NCBI RefSeq assembly: GCF_021502725.1
Contig: NZ_JAKFFS010000008.1
Coordinates: 147,700-211,699 of the forward strand
Reading direction: 5' to 3'
Source of the DNA: Dyadobacter sp. CY345
GTDB taxonomy: Bacteria; Bacteroidota; Bacteroidia; Cytophagales; Spirosomataceae
Length of the DNA: 64,000 bases
A program made the position numbers and the translations under genes. Positions 35,819 through 43,563 of this stretch are shown piece by piece. The notes beneath the pieces are model-generated. The model saw only the letters and a program-made list of their open reading frames with translations. It searched no databases and was not told where the DNA came from. The first letter of the stretch is position 1, and each line of letters starts with the position of its first letter.

Positions 35819-36847
35819 TTATACCAATGTGTGACTGATAACTTCTTCCAACTTCACCGGTCTTCCTTCCTGCAAGGATTTCATCGCTGCGATACCAATC
35901 GCCGTGGCCATTAACCCATCATGCGCGTCAACAGGGGAAGGCGTGTCATTGAGCACACAATTAACGAATGATTTCAGACAAACACGATAGGCCGTTTCAT
36001 ATCTTTCAAGGAAAAAATGCAGTGGCAGTGAGATATGGCCGCCGTCACTATCGAAATGTACCAGATTATCAGCAGTATTATTCTCCGCTTTGGCCATTCC
36101 TTTTGATCCGAAAATTTCCAGTCGTTGGTCATATCCGTAAACTGCTTTTCTGCTGTTATCAATCACGCCAAGTGCCCCGTTTTCAAAAGTCAGCACAATA
36201 ACTGCCGTATCAATATCGCCAAATTCTTTGATTTCCGGGTTGATCAAGGCATCGCCTTTTACAAAAACTTCCGTTACTTCGGAGCCGACAATGTAACGCG
36301 CCATGTCAAAGTCGTGGATGGACATATCCAGGAAAATGCCGCCTGATGTTTTTAAATATTCAATAGGCGGCGGTCCTGGATCGCGACTGGTAATACGAAG
36401 AATTTGCGGATCTCCGATTTTATCATCTGCTACGATATTTCGCACGTTCGTAAAATTAGCATCAAAACGACGGTTGAACCCGAGCATCAATTTTACACCA
36501 TTTTTACTAACCGCTTTTTGTGCAGCATAAATCGCGTCCAAAGTTACGTCCAGTGGTTTTTCACAGAATATGTGTTTTTTCTGGTTTGCAGCAGCAACGG
36601 TGTACGGAACGTGAAAAGGAGTAGGGGAGCAAATAATAACGGCTTCCACATCCGGATGATTAATGACATCGTAAGCATCCGTCGTCACTTCCTCCAAACC
36701 CAAATTTTTAGCAAAAGCATGCGACTCCGGCGAAAGATCCGACGCGATAATTACTTCCGCACCAGGAATGTGATGCAGCAGATTGCTGAGGTGTATCTGC
36801 CCGATACGCCCCAATCCAATCACTCCAATTTTTAGTTTCTTTGACAT
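35819..36847 (-). CDS. iolG: Inositol 2-dehydrogenase
   Basis: A 342-aa Gfo/Idh/MocA oxidoreductase that oxidises myo-inositol to scyllo-inosose with NAD. The Rossmann motif is GVIGLGRIGQIHLSNL, followed by the family's EKPLDVTLDAI (catalytic Lys) and the active-site stretch GGIFLDMSIHDFDMARYIVG with conserved Asp and His. Length suits IolG. It has the classical IolG-type C-terminal domain ending in SLQEGRPVKLEE. The 143-bp gap to mmsA contains CGGCT repeats. Confidence 0.92.
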   Translation of the reverse strand: MSKKLKIGVIGLGRIGQIHLSNLLHHIPGAEVIIASDLSPESHAFAKNLGLEEVTTDAYDVINHPDVEAVIICSPTPFHVPYTVAAANQKKHIFCEKPLDVTLDAIYAAQKAVSKNGVKLMLGFNRRFDANFTNVRNIVADDKIGDPQILRITSRDPGPPPIEYLKTSGGIFLDMSIHDFDMARYIVGSEVTEVFVKGDALINPEIKEFGDIDTAVIVLTFENGALGVIDNSRKAVYGYDQRLEIFGSKGMAKAENNTADNLVHFDSDGGHISLPLHFFLERYETAYRVCLKSFVNCVLNDTPSPVDAHDGLMATAIGIAAMKSLQEGRPVKLEEVISHTLV

Positions 36848-36862
36848 ATTTTTGGGTTTTAG

Positions 36863-36990
36863 CGGCTAGCCATTAGCCGAAAGCTTTTTGCCAAACCGAG
36901 CTCAGTTAGTTTTTTAATTTAATCGTTATGGTGTCAATCTCAATTTTTCAGGACAAGCCGACTGCCGATCGCCGACAGCCGAAAGCCAAA
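36863..36990. repeat. CGGCT-type repeat between iolG and mmsA
   Basis: A 6-bp hairpin CGGCTA (36863-36868) with TAGCCG (36874-36879), then a run of GCCGA/GCCAA-type heptamers (about 36956-36990) abutting the mmsA stop codon. It seems non-coding and of repeat origin. Confidence 0.45.
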
Positions 36991-38457
36991 TCAGAATTTC
37001 CTGTTCCACTCTTTCAACCACCGCTCTATCACCACTTTTGTTTGGGTGAAAAACTCAACCGCATGATTTCCCTGTCCATGCAAATCGCCGTAGAAACTGT
37101 CTTTCCAGCCAGAGAATGGGAATTGAGCGACAGGGGCAGCTACACCGATATTGATACCAATATTTCCTGCTTCCGCCTCGTGACGGAATTTTCTGGCGTT
37201 CAGTCCGCTGCTTGTGAAAATGCACGCCATGTTTCCATAGCGACCAGAATTGATAAATCGAATCGCTTCTTCAATCGTATTGATATGGACAAGACTTAGT
37301 ACCGGACCGAAAATTTCAGTGGCAGCCAATTCGCCGTCCAATGGAATGTCTTCAATTATGGTTGGTTCGATAAAATTACCGTTTTCAAAACCTGGTACTT
37401 TTGCATTACGGCCATCAACCAATAATCTACCGCCCTCGCTTAGTCCTTTGTCGATTAAGTGATGGACTCGGTTTTTACTTTCGGCAGTAATTACCGGACC
37501 CATTTGAACGTCACTTTCAAGTCCGAAACCAGTCTTACGATTTTTCGCAGACTCAACAAGACTTTCTGTGATATCCTTATGTTCACCAACGGTAATAATC
37601 GTTGAAGCGGCAAGGCAACGCTGACCGGCGCATCCGTAAACGCTGTCGATCACGATCTGGGTGGTCATGTCAATATCCGCATCCGGTAATACGATGACCG
37701 GATTTTTTGCTCCACCTTGTGCCTGGACACGTTTTCCATGCGCTGCGCCTTTGGAATAAACGTATTTGGCAACATTGGAAGAACCAACAAAACTGATTCC
37801 TTTGATAACCGGATGTTCCAAAAGTGCATCCACGACTTCACGACCACCCTGAACAAGATTTAGGACTCCTTTCGGCAGATCCAGTCTTTCCATTAAAGCG
37901 ACAATTTTAGTCATCGTCAACGGTACTTTTTCCGATGGTTTGATGATATAGCTGTTTCCGCAAGCCAGTGCATAAGGCAAAAACCAGAACGTAATCATCC
38001 CCGGAAAGTTGAATGGCGCGATACAGGCACAAGGGCCAAGCGGCTGCCGGATCATGTATTCATCAATTCCTTTGGCAATATCTTCGGAAAATTCGCCCTG
38101 CATCAAAGCCGGCATTCCGCAGGCATTTTCAACATTTTCAATCGCCCGAACCATTTCCGCTTTGGCTTCCAGAAAAGTTTTTCCGGATTCAAGCGTAATC
38201 GTTTTAGCGATATCGTCTAGGTTATCTTCCAGCAAGGTTTTTAATTTGAAAAGGTACTGCACGCGTTTCGAAACCGGCGTGCTTCTCCATTCCTGAAATC
38301 CTTCGTGGGCAGCCTGCGCCGCATCCGCCACATCCTGCGCATTCCCGGTCGGAACCTGCATCAATATTTCCTGCGAAGCCGGATTCACAACATTGGTAAA
38401 TTCACTGGAATGACTATCCACCCAGCAGCCATTAATATAATTCTGTAATTTCTCCAT
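36991..38457 (-). CDS. mmsA: Methylmalonate/malonate-semialdehyde dehydrogenase (CoA-acylating)
   Basis: A 488-aa aldehyde dehydrogenase of the MmsA/IolA type, which turns malonate semialdehyde into acetyl-CoA. The catalytic Cys is in GCAGQRCLA, and the CoA-acylating subclass shows INGCWVDSHSSEFTNVVNPA and FPFSGWKDSFYGDLHGQGNHAVEFFTQTKVV. NAD binding is in the FVGSSNVAKYVY stretch. In this operon it completes the inositol route. It may also act in valine breakdown. The 155-bp gap to iolC holds the CTCTGTG repeat. Confidence 0.93.
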   Translation of the reverse strand: MEKLQNYINGCWVDSHSSEFTNVVNPASQEILMQVPTGNAQDVADAAQAAHEGFQEWRSTPVSKRVQYLFKLKTLLEDNLDDIAKTITLESGKTFLEAKAEMVRAIENVENACGMPALMQGEFSEDIAKGIDEYMIRQPLGPCACIAPFNFPGMITFWFLPYALACGNSYIIKPSEKVPLTMTKIVALMERLDLPKGVLNLVQGGREVVDALLEHPVIKGISFVGSSNVAKYVYSKGAAHGKRVQAQGGAKNPVIVLPDADIDMTTQIVIDSVYGCAGQRCLAASTIITVGEHKDITESLVESAKNRKTGFGLESDVQMGPVITAESKNRVHHLIDKGLSEGGRLLVDGRNAKVPGFENGNFIEPTIIEDIPLDGELAATEIFGPVLSLVHINTIEEAIRFINSGRYGNMACIFTSSGLNARKFRHEAEAGNIGINIGVAAPVAQFPFSGWKDSFYGDLHGQGNHAVEFFTQTKVVIERWLKEWNRKF

Positions 38458-38492
38458 TATGATATTTTAATTAAAATCTGGTTATGTTTGGT

Positions 38493-38614
38493 AGGTTACA
38501 CAGAGGTTCACTGAGTTAAAAAGAGGGACACGGAGTTTTTTCTTTTAACTCTGTGCTTAACAAAATAAAACCTCTATGGCTCTCCTTTTACCTCTGTGGT
38601 TCTCTGTGTAACCT
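38493..38614. repeat. CTCTGTG-type inverted repeat in the iolC-mmsA gap
   Basis: 13-bp perfect inverted repeat AGGTTACACAGAG (38493-38505) with CTCTGTGTAACCT (38602-38614). Similar CACAGAG/CTCTGTG strings recur between the arms, with ACACGGAGTT pairing to AACTCTGTG. The right arm overlaps the last two bases of the iolC stop codon. It is a repeat of a widespread type, not coding. Confidence 0.65.
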
Positions 38615-39620
38615 AAAAACCGCCTCGGCTTTCTACGAACTCAGTTACCTCAGCATATGTTGGCATGAAGTTGGCGCAGCCTTCTCTTGTTACGATGATC
38701 GCGCCGCAGGCGTTTCCCATTCTTACACTTTTATATAAATCCCATCCATTCAGAATTCCGTAAGAAAAACCGGCGCAGAATGCGTCTCCGGCACCTAATA
38801 CGTTTAAAACTTCCACCGGAAAACCAGGCACTTTTACTTCTTCTTTTCCAGGTTGGAAAATTGAAGCGCCTTCCTTTCCGCGTTTCACAACCAGGGTTTC
38901 AACGCCGGATTTAAGAATTTCTTCGATAGCGGTATTGATGTTGCCACGGATTTCAGGCGCTGAAATCTGCTGGTGTTTGATCAAAAGCTGTTCTTTGTCT
39001 GTCAGATAAGTTGCCAGAATTTCTTCCTCTGTGCCAACTACCATGGTAAAACTGCTCAAAGCTGCCCGAAGTGTCACCCCAAAAGCGCGGGGATCGTCCC
39101 ATTGATCGGCACGGAAATCGATATCTAAAAGTGTTTTCAGCTTATGCTTTTTTGCTACCTCCAAGGCGTAAAACATGGAAGTGCGGCTTGGATCTTTGCT
39201 GAATGCAGTTCCAGAAAATGCGACGGCTTTGAATTCTTCGAATGGAATTGCGTTCACATGGTCGATGGTCAGATTGATATCGGCGCAGTTTTCCCGGTAA
39301 TAAACCAAGGGGAATTTGTCCGGTGGTTCAATGCCTAAGATTACTGCTGAACTTCTTGTTCCTTCAATCGTTGGTATGTATTCAGTTGCAATTCCCTCTT
39401 CATCTAAAAAATGTTTGATGAAATTTCCTACCTGATCATTTCCGATTCCGGTCAGGATTGCAGTGTTCAGGCCAAGTCGTTGTGCGCCGGTTGCGATGTT
39501 CAGCGGACAGCCGCCTACAAACGCGTTGAAGGCACTTATTTTTTCAAACGGACTTCCAATATTTGCAGAATACAGGTCAATGGAAGAGCGCCCGATGGTT
39601 AAAAGATCGTGTTTAGGCAT
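38613..39620 (-). CDS. iolC: 5-dehydro-2-deoxygluconokinase
   Basis: A 335-aa PfkB-family kinase. IolC phosphorylates 5-dehydro-2-deoxy-gluconate to its 6-phosphate. The opening LLTIGRSSIDLYSANIGSPFE is diagnostic for IolC; the sugar-binding FNAFVGGCPLNIATGAQRLG and the PfkB ATP/catalytic motif NVLGAGDAFCAGFSYG are both intact. It is 58 bp behind iolB. The single-domain length differs from the fused IolC-DUF2090 proteins of proteobacteria. Confidence 0.93.
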   Translation of the reverse strand: MPKHDLLTIGRSSIDLYSANIGSPFEKISAFNAFVGGCPLNIATGAQRLGLNTAILTGIGNDQVGNFIKHFLDEEGIATEYIPTIEGTRSSAVILGIEPPDKFPLVYYRENCADINLTIDHVNAIPFEEFKAVAFSGTAFSKDPSRTSMFYALEVAKKHKLKTLLDIDFRADQWDDPRAFGVTLRAALSSFTMVVGTEEEILATYLTDKEQLLIKHQQISAPEIRGNINTAIEEILKSGVETLVVKRGKEGASIFQPGKEEVKVPGFPVEVLNVLGAGDAFCAGFSYGILNGWDLYKSVRMGNACGAIIVTREGCANFMPTYAEVTEFVESRGGF

Positions 39621-39678
39621 GGAAGAAAATGTTAGCCAGGTTGCTTGATACCAGATTTAATTCGTCTTTCCGACGAAA

Positions 39679-40548
39679 TTATTTTGCATTGTTCATTTCC
39701 AAAGTGACAATCGGAAGCCTTGGATCCTGACCTTTCCAGGAATTATAAATCCAGTCATGATCTGGGTCGGAAGTATTGGCCAGCGACTGATCGCTGCCCG
39801 CCAGAAAATTCAGATAGTAAACATTGTAGCCATGCGCCGCCGCTACCGGATGATATCCCTTAGGCACTAAAACCGCTTCATTGTGATGCACACGCACAAT
39901 TTCATCCAGCGAACGGTCGTCTGTATAAACCTGCTGAATGGCATATCCCTGCGGTTTGTCGATTTTGTAGAAATAAATTTCTTCCAGATTTGCCTCGATC
40001 AACGTCCCGTCCGCAGCTACTTTTCGTTCGTCATGTTTGTGGGCAGGAAAAGACGACCAGTTTCCCGACGGCGTATATACCTCCACGCAGACAATTTTAT
40101 GGCAATCAAATCCTGGTTGTAATAAGCTGTTGATCTGGCGGTTGGCATTGTCGCCGCCTCGGTATTCAATGGCTGCTTCTTCCGGACGTTTCATGTAAGG
40201 CGGATGATCTTCATCGGTTGCAACCCAGCAAATCGCAATATCCGTTTTGTCGGTTTGAGCAGTTAACGTGAATTCAGTATTTCTTGATAAATACATCGCG
40301 TGACCGATTCCGCTGAAAACGTCTTTTCGTCCGTTGCCTGTTTCCAATGTCCCCTCCGCCGTCTCAACTTTAAAATTACCACCCAATAACGCGATGCAAT
40401 ATTCGTAATCTCCCGTGTTCAGTGTATATTGTTCGTTCAGGTCAAGAACCTTGGCTTCGAAGTTTAAATAAGTCCAGCCGGCTTGTTCGCTTGTCAGCGA
40501 ATGATACGTTTTTTGATCCGTTTTTGGTTTTACCAGTAGGTCGCTCAT
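39679..40548 (-). CDS. iolB: 5-deoxy-glucuronate isomerase
   Basis: A 289-aa bicupin that isomerises 5-deoxy-glucuronate to 5-dehydro-2-deoxy-gluconate. Family strings are SGIGHAMYLSRNTEFTL, the metal-binding WSSFPAHKHDE, EEIYFYKIDKPQGYAIQQVYT and EAVLVPKGYHPVAAAHGYNVYYLNFLAG. I start at the ATG at 40548, MSDLLVKP; the frame is open to 40602, but the 18 extra residues fall in the promoter leader. It is the first gene of the inositol operon. Confidence 0.92.
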   Translation of the reverse strand: MSDLLVKPKTDQKTYHSLTSEQAGWTYLNFEAKVLDLNEQYTLNTGDYEYCIALLGGNFKVETAEGTLETGNGRKDVFSGIGHAMYLSRNTEFTLTAQTDKTDIAICWVATDEDHPPYMKRPEEAAIEYRGGDNANRQINSLLQPGFDCHKIVCVEVYTPSGNWSSFPAHKHDERKVAADGTLIEANLEEIYFYKIDKPQGYAIQQVYTDDRSLDEIVRVHHNEAVLVPKGYHPVAAAHGYNVYYLNFLAGSDQSLANTSDPDHDWIYNSWKGQDPRLPIVTLEMNNAK

Positions 40549-40599
40549 TGTTGCTTTTCTGTTACATTTGCACAATGATAGCGTGGTATAAATTAAATA

Positions 40600-40637
40600 C
40601 AAAGTGTAAATATGTTAATAATGTATGCAAACGTTTG
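40600..40637 (-). promoter_or_regulatory. iolB promoter with LacI-type operator
   Basis: On the minus strand TTTG (40631-40628) is followed after 19 nt by TACACTTTG (40608-40600), close to the Bacteroidota TTTG/TANNTTTG promoter. The perfect palindrome CAAACGTTTG at 40628-40637, with the central CG usual for LacI-family operators, covers the -33 element. Binding by the divergent regulator would block the promoter. Confidence 0.6.
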
Positions 40638-40674
40638 AAAAAATTTTAAATATTTAATTGTAATTATCCTACTC

Positions 40675-41709
40675 ATGAATTCCTCTCGTCCGGTTACTAT
40701 CAAAGACATTGCCCGCCGCTTCCGTTGTTCTCCGTCGACAGTATCCAGGGCGCTCAATGATCATCCGGCCATCAATGAAGACACCAGAAAGAATATCCAG
40801 GAATACGCAAAAGAGGTAGGTTATCAGCGTAACGAAGTGTCTTTGAGCTTGTTGAATAAGAAAACGGCGACGCTGGGTGTGGTGGTACCAACGATAGGGA
40901 ATTACTACGAAACCGCTGTAATAGAGGGACTTCACACCATTTTGCAGCCCTTGGGATATACTTTGAATATTTGTGTGACAAACGAAAATTATCTGCTGGA
41001 AAAAGAATATTTGTCAAAACTGCTGTCCAACCGTACTGAAGGGATTTTCCTTTCCGTTTCTCAGGAAACCTATGACGCAGGGTATTACGAACATCTGGAA
41101 AGTGTAATTCAAAGAAAAACCCCTTTGATTTTTATCGACCGGGAATATGAAGATTTTGAAACCAGCCGGGCGACGGTAGACGATTACCATGGGGCATTTG
41201 CCGCTGTTGAACATTTGTTAACCATCGGTTATAAAAACATTGCGCATCTGAAAGGACCCAACGGACTGACAGTTTCTGAACAGCGGTTCAAAGGGTATCG
41301 GGATTGTTTAAAAAAATATGATATTCCGATACGTGAAGAATTGATCATCAATACCAACTTCAAGGTTGAAAGCGCGATTGTGCCCACAAAAAGATTGCTG
41401 GATCTGGATTCTCCGCCGGACGCGATATTTGGTGTCAACGACCAGGTAGCGATAGGAGCGATGCGGGTTATTTTGGATCGCGGTCTAAAAATCCCGGGTG
41501 ATGTTGGTATCGTTGGTTTTGACAATTCTCCAATTTCCGCTTACACCTATCCATCACTTACCACCGTTCACCGCCCCGGCAGAAAGATCGGTATGGAAGC
41601 TTCCCGTTTGTTTTTAAATCAGTTGAATGGTTCAGGGGACTTTGTGCATGAGAATATTGTGTTGCCTACGGAGTTGATTATTCGGGAGTCTTCGCTGAGG
41701 ATTTCGTAA
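40675..41709 (+). CDS. LacI-family transcriptional regulator of the inositol operon
   Basis: A 344-aa LacI/GalR regulator. The N-terminal HTH reads VTIKDIARRFRCSPSTVSRALNDHPAINEDTRKNI, followed by the hinge region and a periplasmic-binding-protein-like effector domain (LGVVVPTIGNYYETAVIEGL, IFGVNDQVAIGAMRVILDRGLKIPGDVGIVGFDNSPIS). It is transcribed away from iolB across a 126-bp gap that holds its likely operator. The effector is presumably inositol or a pathway intermediate; this is inference from position. It is unrelated to the DeoR-type IolR of Bacillus. Confidence 0.9.
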   Translation: MNSSRPVTIKDIARRFRCSPSTVSRALNDHPAINEDTRKNIQEYAKEVGYQRNEVSLSLLNKKTATLGVVVPTIGNYYETAVIEGLHTILQPLGYTLNICVTNENYLLEKEYLSKLLSNRTEGIFLSVSQETYDAGYYEHLESVIQRKTPLIFIDREYEDFETSRATVDDYHGAFAAVEHLLTIGYKNIAHLKGPNGLTVSEQRFKGYRDCLKKYDIPIREELIINTNFKVESAIVPTKRLLDLDSPPDAIFGVNDQVAIGAMRVILDRGLKIPGDVGIVGFDNSPISAYTYPSLTTVHRPGRKIGMEASRLFLNQLNGSGDFVHENIVLPTELIIRESSLRIS

Positions 41710-41890
41710 TAGTGTTATTTATCAATGGTATACAAGCAAATGGCTTTTTACAATTCCTTGGGATGTAGGCAACTCAGCTAGACGTCATCCTCAACTACCA
41801 ATTATTATAGTATTATCGAATACAACCTTTTTTAACGCTTGTTTTGCAACAAAACAATCAATACATTTATAAAAACGCACACTTTAAGAT

Positions 41891-42049
41891 ATGAATCTAT
41901 TTACTATTAGAATGCGTCGTGCTGCATTAAGACAGTTGTTAAGAGATAGATCAGAATGGATGTCTCAAAAAGAAATAGATAAGATACTTGATCAGATAAA
42001 TCTATTAACGACACTTATCGAAATAATGGAAAAGGAAGAAAATAAGTAA
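41891..42049 (+). CDS. Small basic/helical protein (52 aa)
   Basis: ATG at 41891 opens a 52-codon frame with a strongly helical, amphipathic product: a basic N-terminal half (TIRMRRAALRQLLRDRSEW) and an acidic Leu/Ile-rich end (KILDQINLLTTLIEIMEKEE). It ends 29 bp before the ATG of the HTH protein on the same strand, so the two could be one transcript. No family was recognised. The composition argues for a real product, but this is a weak call. Confidence 0.45.
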   Translation: MNLFTIRMRRAALRQLLRDRSEWMSQKEIDKILDQINLLTTLIEIMEKEENK

Positions 42050-42078
42050 CCATATTGCTTTGATATTAAAATTTGAAC

Positions 42079-42369
42079 ATGGAAACGCGAGAAGAATTTA
42101 AAGCACATTTACAAGCACTGATTGCTGATACAGATCTTATGATCCAGGATGCGAAATCGTATCTTATCAGCCAGGGTGAGGTTGTTGATCTTACTGATTG
42201 GGTTACGATCAAGGAATATTGCAAACGTTTTGATATTAGAAACACTGAAACTGTTACGAACTGGATTAGTAGAGGAATTATTCCTGCTGAAAATGTACGA
42301 ACGATTGAAGAGTTCAATAACACGCGGTTGGTAAAAGCCGTCCCATATCTTTTAAAAGAGCCAAAATAG
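42079..42369 (+). CDS. HTH (excisionase/MerR-like) protein
   Basis: A 96-aa protein with an N-terminal acidic helix and a C-terminal winged-helix-like segment WVTIKEYCKRFDIRNTETVTNWISRGIIPAENVRTIEEFNNTRLVKAVPYL, which resembles the HTH_17 excisionase fold. The ATG at 42079 is used; a TTG at 42073 adds two residues. It could be a small DNA-binding regulator or a relic of a mobile element; no integrase lies near. Preceded by the 52-aa ORF. Confidence 0.65.
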   Translation: METREEFKAHLQALIADTDLMIQDAKSYLISQGEVVDLTDWVTIKEYCKRFDIRNTETVTNWISRGIIPAENVRTIEEFNNTRLVKAVPYLLKEPK

Positions 42370-42415
42370 GCTCGAAATGACTATATCAAAGAAGTAAATC
42401 CAAATTCTCTTAAAA

Positions 42416-42832
42416 TTGAACCCACAACTAACCCACAACTACAAAATCAGCCACGACACCTTCATCCACAGCTTCTCCCCAACCCAAAATTTCGGTGTAG
42501 CTTTTGAGGATGATATGACGACCGGCGTGTTTTATGCAATTAATAAATCAGAACAGCCGGAAGTTTTGGATGGACTGCATATTTATAATGTTGCTGATAT
42601 CACAGAAAAAACATTGCCTACGGAGCTGCAAATCGGTTGGAGTGAGGATGGCTGGATTGCTTTTCTGATCATCAATAAACATTATCACGCTATTTTTGAT
42701 TTCGGTCTCAGAGCCGGATATTGCAGAAATGGTATTCCGGAAAACACCGGAGACTGGGCTTTGGTCAATGAAAGGCAATTGACGGAAGAAGTCATGGCAA
42801 AATATCTGGTGGTGGACGAGAAACGCTCCTGA
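42416..42832 (+). CDS. DUF2251 family protein
   Basis: A 138-aa protein that I assign to DUF2251 from the block FGVAFEDDMTTGVFYAINKSE and the later LQIGWSEDGWIAFLIINKHYHAIFDF. The start is uncertain: TTG at 42416 is the first plausible codon and is needed to keep the conserved FGVAFEDD segment, since the next ATG lies inside it. Cytosolic; function unknown. Family members are often found as immunity-like or housekeeping orphans, but nothing here decides that. Confidence 0.65.
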   Translation: MNPQLTHNYKISHDTFIHSFSPTQNFGVAFEDDMTTGVFYAINKSEQPEVLDGLHIYNVADITEKTLPTELQIGWSEDGWIAFLIINKHYHAIFDFGLRAGYCRNGIPENTGDWALVNERQLTEEVMAKYLVVDEKRS

Positions 42833-42885
42833 AAATTGTCTGCATTTTTCAGGTTTTATTTTAGTTCTGGATTTTACTTTTGACT

Positions 42886-43335
42886 ATGGTTAACCACTAT
42901 CTCAATATTTCAGACATCAAAAGTCTGGTCGATAAATTTGTGTCAAAAAAGCTTCCGGAAGAAGAATGGACACATTTTGCTCATCTTACAGTCGGACTTT
43001 GGTTTGTCTCTAATCATGGTTTGGAGGAAACTTCGGTACTGATGCCAACTTACATTGCAGAATACAATGAGTCGCTAGGAAAGGAAAATACCGATTTCAG
43101 CGGTTACCACGAAACGATTACGCAGTTCTGGATATGGCTTTTGGATGGGTATTGGAAAGAGGTTCATAAAGAAAAATCATTGTTAAATGCAGCGAACGAT
43201 TTAGCAAATAGTCCTTACGGAAATCCATCCAATTTCCTTAAATTTTACAGTCGCGAGGTGATATTTTCGGTTGAAGCCAGGCGAGGGTTTGTAAAGCCTG
43301 ATTTACAGGATTTGGATTTTCTGTTGGTTGTGTAA
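42886..43335 (+). CDS. Unrecognised 149-aa protein
   Basis: A soluble, Trp-rich, helical protein that I do not recognise (EEEWTHFAHLTVGLWFVSNHG, TQFWIWLLDGYWKEVH). It has no signal peptide or catalytic motif apart from a possible His near the start of THFAHLT. The ATG at 42886 is preferred over the TTG at 42880. It is 53 bp behind the DUF2251 gene and in the same direction, so co-transcription is plausible. Confidence 0.65.
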   Translation: MVNHYLNISDIKSLVDKFVSKKLPEEEWTHFAHLTVGLWFVSNHGLEETSVLMPTYIAEYNESLGKENTDFSGYHETITQFWIWLLDGYWKEVHKEKSLLNAANDLANSPYGNPSNFLKFYSREVIFSVEARRGFVKPDLQDLDFLLVV

Positions 43336-43563
43336 TTTGCTTGCTCCAAAATTGGTTTTGATTTAGCATTTTTTAATATAAATAGTAGCCTTGCAAACCA
43401 TTTAGAATCAGATTTTAACAAAAATAGGACAGAGTAGGCAATTGATATGATGATTTCCTTACATGTCTGAAATTTAATCGTTGTTGGAATATTCGAATAA
43501 GGGATTTTTGAAATAGGCTTAATTTTGCTTATTTGCAACAAGTTACATCTAACCTTCCATTTT

